Assembly (NCBI RefSeq): GCF_014203115.1
Contig: NZ_JACHIJ010000001.1
Span: 124,001 to 188,000, forward strand
Reading direction: 5' to 3'
Source of the DNA: Afipia massiliensis
GTDB taxonomy: Bacteria > Pseudomonadota > Alphaproteobacteria > Rhizobiales > Xanthobacteraceae
DNA: 64,000 nt
Shown here: one piece after another, positions 61,333 through 64,000 of the stretch
Numbering within the stretch: the stretch's first letter is position 1
Layout of the letters: each line of letters opens with the position of its first letter
The notes under the pieces: model-generated
What the model saw: only the letters and a program-made list of their open reading frames with translations
What the model was told of the DNA's origin: nothing
The model's database searches: none
Program-made: the position numbers and the translations under genes

Positions 61333-63855
61333 TCAGAATGACGTGCCGCCGCCGAATCGGAATTCCTGCGTCCGGTCAAACTTACCCTTGGTCAGCGGGA
61401 CCGCATAGTCGAAGCGCAGCGGTCCGAACGGCGACTGCCAGATCAAGCCGACACCGACCGATGACCGGATCAATCCATCATCGCCGCCAACCGTGAGACA
61501 CTGGTTTTGAGCGTTCTGCACAGGAGTACCGCCACATGAACCCACCAGAGAGGTCGCGCCCTGGTAGTCGAACAGCGAACCGGCGTCGGCATACACTGCA
61601 CCCTTCAGGCCGATCTCTTTCGGCAGGAACCAGAACGGCATCTGCATTTCAGCCGAGGCGCCCCAGTATTTCGTACCGCCCAACGCATCCTGATAAGTGC
61701 CGACAGTGATGTCACGCGGACCGATACCGACAGGCGCGAAGCCGCGAACGAGGTTCGGACCCATCTGGAAATGATCCAGCATGCGGATGCCCTTGCCCGT
61801 GTCAGTGAGCACGCCGCCCTGAAGACGCAGCACGCCGACGACGTCCGCCACGATTGGCGTATACAGTTTCACATCACCGACCGTCTTCAGGTAGCTGACG
61901 TCACCGCCAACGCCGGCGAAATCCTGGTTCACGGTCGCAAGGATACCGGTGGTTGGATCCTTGTTGTTGTCGAGCGTGTTATAGGCGAGCGTGTAACCAA
62001 CTGCCGACGTCGTGACGGCTCCCTTGGCAAGTCCCTGCTTCACAGCAACCGAAGCTTCGCCGTCCATAAAACAGTTGTTGGAGGCCGTGAACGGACTGCC
62101 GGGGGGATTCGGAATAGATCCGCCTAACGCCGCAATATATGCGGGCGTCGGGTAGAAGCCCGATCCCGGGACACCCGCGCCGAAATTATTACAGTTCGTC
62201 AGATATGCTGGCAGCGTGATTTCCTGCTGCGAGATCGAATAGCGCAGCTGCAGGTTCAAATCTTCACGCAGCTGGAAACCGAGGCGCGGGCTGAAGCCGA
62301 TCGACTTCGAATCGTAGGATACGTAGTTCGAGGCGAGCTGCTTGCGCTGATAGAAGTCGAGACCCAGCGCCACGCGGTAGCCGAGCAGATAAGGCTCGAC
62401 GAACGACAGCTGATAGCCCTGCGTGCGCTGGCCATACTGCACAGACGCCTTCGCATACAGGCCACGGCCCAGCAGGTTGCGCTCCGAAATACTGACTTCG
62501 CCAAGGAAGCCGTCCGCCGTTGAGTAGCCGCCGGACACCGAGAAGTCGCCGGTCGACTTCTCTTCGATATCAACATTCAGAACGACCCGGTCGGTTGACG
62601 AACCTGGTTCAGGGACGATCTTCACGACCTTGAAGTAGTCGAGGTTCTTCAGGCGACGCTCGGCGCGATCGACCAGCGCACGGTTGTAAGCATCGCCTTC
62701 GGAAATATCGAACTCGCGGCGAATGACGTAGTCGCGGGTTCGCGTGTTGCCGCGAATGTTGATTCGCTCGATGTAGGTGCGCGGTCCTTCTTCGATCGCA
62801 AACACGATCGAGACAGTGTGCGCTTCAAAGTTGCGGTCGCCACGCGGCTTCACGGTTGCGAACGCATAACCGCGGCGCGACGCCTCGATCGACATTTCCT
62901 CGACCGACTTCTCAACGGCTTCGGCGTTGTAGATCGAACCCACGCTGACACGCGACAGACTGCGGAGCGAGTTGCCGTCGAACGAGGCAATGCTGGACTG
63001 GAAGTCGACAGAGCCGACACGGTACTGCTGGCCTTCCTCGATCTTGAAGGTGACGAGGAATCCCTTGCGCTCAGGATCATACTCGGTCAGCGCCGCAACG
63101 ATCTGGACGTCGGCGTAACCGTTCTTGAGGTAGTACCTGCGCAGGATATCGCGGTCGGCTTCGATGCGATCCGGGTCATAGACGTCGTTGGAAGCGAGGA
63201 AGCTGAGGAAATTGCTTTCGCGTGTCTTGATGACGTCCTTCAGCCGGTAGGACGAATAAGCCTTGTTGCCGACGAACTCGATCGACTTCACGCCGGTCTT
63301 TGCGCCTTCGGTGACTTCGAAGACCAGATCGACGCGGTTGTTCGGCTGCTCGATGATCTTGGGCTCGACCTTGACGTCGTAGCGGCCGTTGCGGCGATAT
63401 ATTTCGGTAATGCGCGCGGTGTCGGACTGAACCATCGCCCGCGACAGGGTCCCGCGCGCCTTGGACTGAACTTCGGCGATGAGCTGCTCGTCCTTGACCT
63501 TCTTGTTGCCTTCGAAAACCACACGGCCAATGACCGGGTTTTCAACGACCACAACGACCAGCCGGCCGCCCGCCTGGTTGATCTTCACGTCCTGGAACAG
63601 GCCGGTCTCGATCAGGGCCTTCAGGCCGTCGTCGATGCGGGCGCTGTCGAGGCGGCCGCTGGGGCCGGGCTTGAAGTAGGAACGGATGGTATCGGCTTCG
63701 ATCCGGCGGTTGCCTTCCACACCAATGGAAGCCGCGGTCTGGGCAACGGCCTGCGACGACACGAGCGAGGCGGTCGCCACTGCGGCAACCGGCAAAGCAA
63801 TCATGATCAGGGCGGCGGCCAAACCACCCCTTAACACTCGCAATCCAACCATCAT
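61333..63855 (-). CDS. bamA: Outer membrane protein assembly factor BamA
   Basis: Omp85-family barrel that inserts beta-barrel proteins into the outer membrane. The start is placed at 63855 (MMVGLRVLRGG), giving 840 residues with a signal peptide (GGLAAALIMIALPVAAVATA) cut near AVAQT. Five POTRA domains span about residues 45-430 (for example GNRRIEADTIRSYFKPG and NIRGNTRTRDYVIRREFDIS), followed by the barrel, with the family segment LVRGFAPVGIGPRD and the terminal RFGGGTSF ending in Phe. A longer version from an upstream TTG is possible but does not look like a signal peptide. It heads the bamA-lpxD-fabZ-lpxA-lpxI-lpxB block; 145 bases with no recognised gene lie upstream. Confidence 0.96.
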   Translation of the reverse strand: MMVGLRVLRGGLAAALIMIALPVAAVATASLVSSQAVAQTAASIGVEGNRRIEADTIRSYFKPGPSGRLDSARIDDGLKALIETGLFQDVKINQAGGRLVVVVVENPVIGRVVFEGNKKVKDEQLIAEVQSKARGTLSRAMVQSDTARITEIYRRNGRYDVKVEPKIIEQPNNRVDLVFEVTEGAKTGVKSIEFVGNKAYSSYRLKDVIKTRESNFLSFLASNDVYDPDRIEADRDILRRYYLKNGYADVQIVAALTEYDPERKGFLVTFKIEEGQQYRVGSVDFQSSIASFDGNSLRSLSRVSVGSIYNAEAVEKSVEEMSIEASRRGYAFATVKPRGDRNFEAHTVSIVFAIEEGPRTYIERINIRGNTRTRDYVIRREFDISEGDAYNRALVDRAERRLKNLDYFKVVKIVPEPGSSTDRVVLNVDIEEKSTGDFSVSGGYSTADGFLGEVSISERNLLGRGLYAKASVQYGQRTQGYQLSFVEPYLLGYRVALGLDFYQRKQLASNYVSYDSKSIGFSPRLGFQLREDLNLQLRYSISQQEITLPAYLTNCNNFGAGVPGSGFYPTPAYIAALGGSIPNPPGSPFTASNNCFMDGEASVAVKQGLAKGAVTTSAVGYTLAYNTLDNNKDPTTGILATVNQDFAGVGGDVSYLKTVGDVKLYTPIVADVVGVLRLQGGVLTDTGKGIRMLDHFQMGPNLVRGFAPVGIGPRDITVGTYQDALGGTKYWGASAEMQMPFWFLPKEIGLKGAVYADAGSLFDYQGATSLVGSCGGTPVQNAQNQCLTVGGDDGLIRSSVGVGLIWQSPFGPLRFDYAVPLTKGKFDRTQEFRFGGGTSF

Positions 63856-64000
63856 GCGCCAGGCGCCCTTGTCATTCCAAAGCCGGTCCGTTTCCGGGCC
63901 GGGAGATTCCCCAAATATTGCACTGCTTGTAGCCAATTTTGCCTAATGGGCAAACGTCCTTTCGCAGGGCAATTCCAATTTCCCAACAAGACGTTGCTGA

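Noticed and set aside
63856..64000. Possible 3' end of rseP upstream of bamA
   Set aside because: rseP often precedes bamA, but no frame here shows recognisable RseP sequence, so nothing is annotated.

Overview
The window is a gene-dense, GC-rich stretch of chromosome from an alphaproteobacterium of the order Hyphomicrobiales, most likely family Nitrobacteraceae (the Bradyrhizobium, Rhodopseudomonas and Afipia lineage). This rests on gene order (argS-SPOR-nagZ-scpA-scpB-tatABC-serS; pdhA-pdhB-pdhC-lpd with a lipoyl domain on PdhB; trpD-trpC-moaC-moeA-lexA-comEC-gltX-gltA; lpxB-lpxI-lpxA-fabZ-lpxD-bamA), on an ExoR-type Sel1 protein, on a GTTC-N7-GTTC type SOS box at lexA, and on palindromic intergenic repeats of kinds common in Rhizobiales. 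Genus cannot be fixed by eye. No tRNA, rRNA, CRISPR array, transposase, phage gene or replication origin was seen, and no gap without a gene exceeds 300 bases.

Layout. 1-9.3 kb (minus strand): serS (cut by the window edge), tatC-tatB-tatA, scpB-scpA, nagZ, a SPOR-domain envelope protein and argS. 9.4-11 kb: dgt divergent from erpA. 11-16.3 kb: membrane fusion protein, RND pump and exported amidohydrolase, with two long hairpins between the fusion-protein and pump genes. 16.5-21.2 kb: xth, an ExoR-like regulator, ilvD and two small membrane proteins. 21.2-28.5 kb: the pyruvate dehydrogenase operon, ftsB upstream, with three extra genes (two membrane proteins and a secreted SGNH-type protein) between pdhC and lpdA. 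28.6-37.2 kb: mixed metabolic genes (flavin reductase, CoA transferase, eno, queF, MFS transporter, kdsA, VOC and NIPSNAP proteins), an exported PAAR protein and a membrane-anchored ClpP-fold protein. 37.2-47 kb: pyrG, secG, tpiA, a PpiD-like foldase, trpD, trpC, moaC, moeA and lexA. 47-53.5 kb: comEC, then a tautomerase-SDR-LysR module flanked by 52-bp direct repeats, then glnS. 53.7-64 kb: gltX, gltA and the lipid A and outer-membrane block lpxB-lpxI-lpxA-fabZ-lpxD-bamA.

Functional links. The Tat, Sec (SecG), PpiD and BamA genes serve protein export and envelope assembly. kdsA, lpxA, lpxB, lpxD, lpxI and fabZ supply lipopolysaccharide precursors. tpiA, eno, pdhABC-lpd and gltA cover the route from triose phosphate to citrate. 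Most of this is conserved housekeeping DNA. The accessory signals are the repeat-flanked LysR-SDR-tautomerase module, whose SDR lacks the usual catalytic tyrosine; the orphan exported PAAR protein; the insert in the pdh operon; and several palindromic element families, one of which encodes the C-terminal tail of ComEC. I did not find a clear new multi-gene defence or mobile system.
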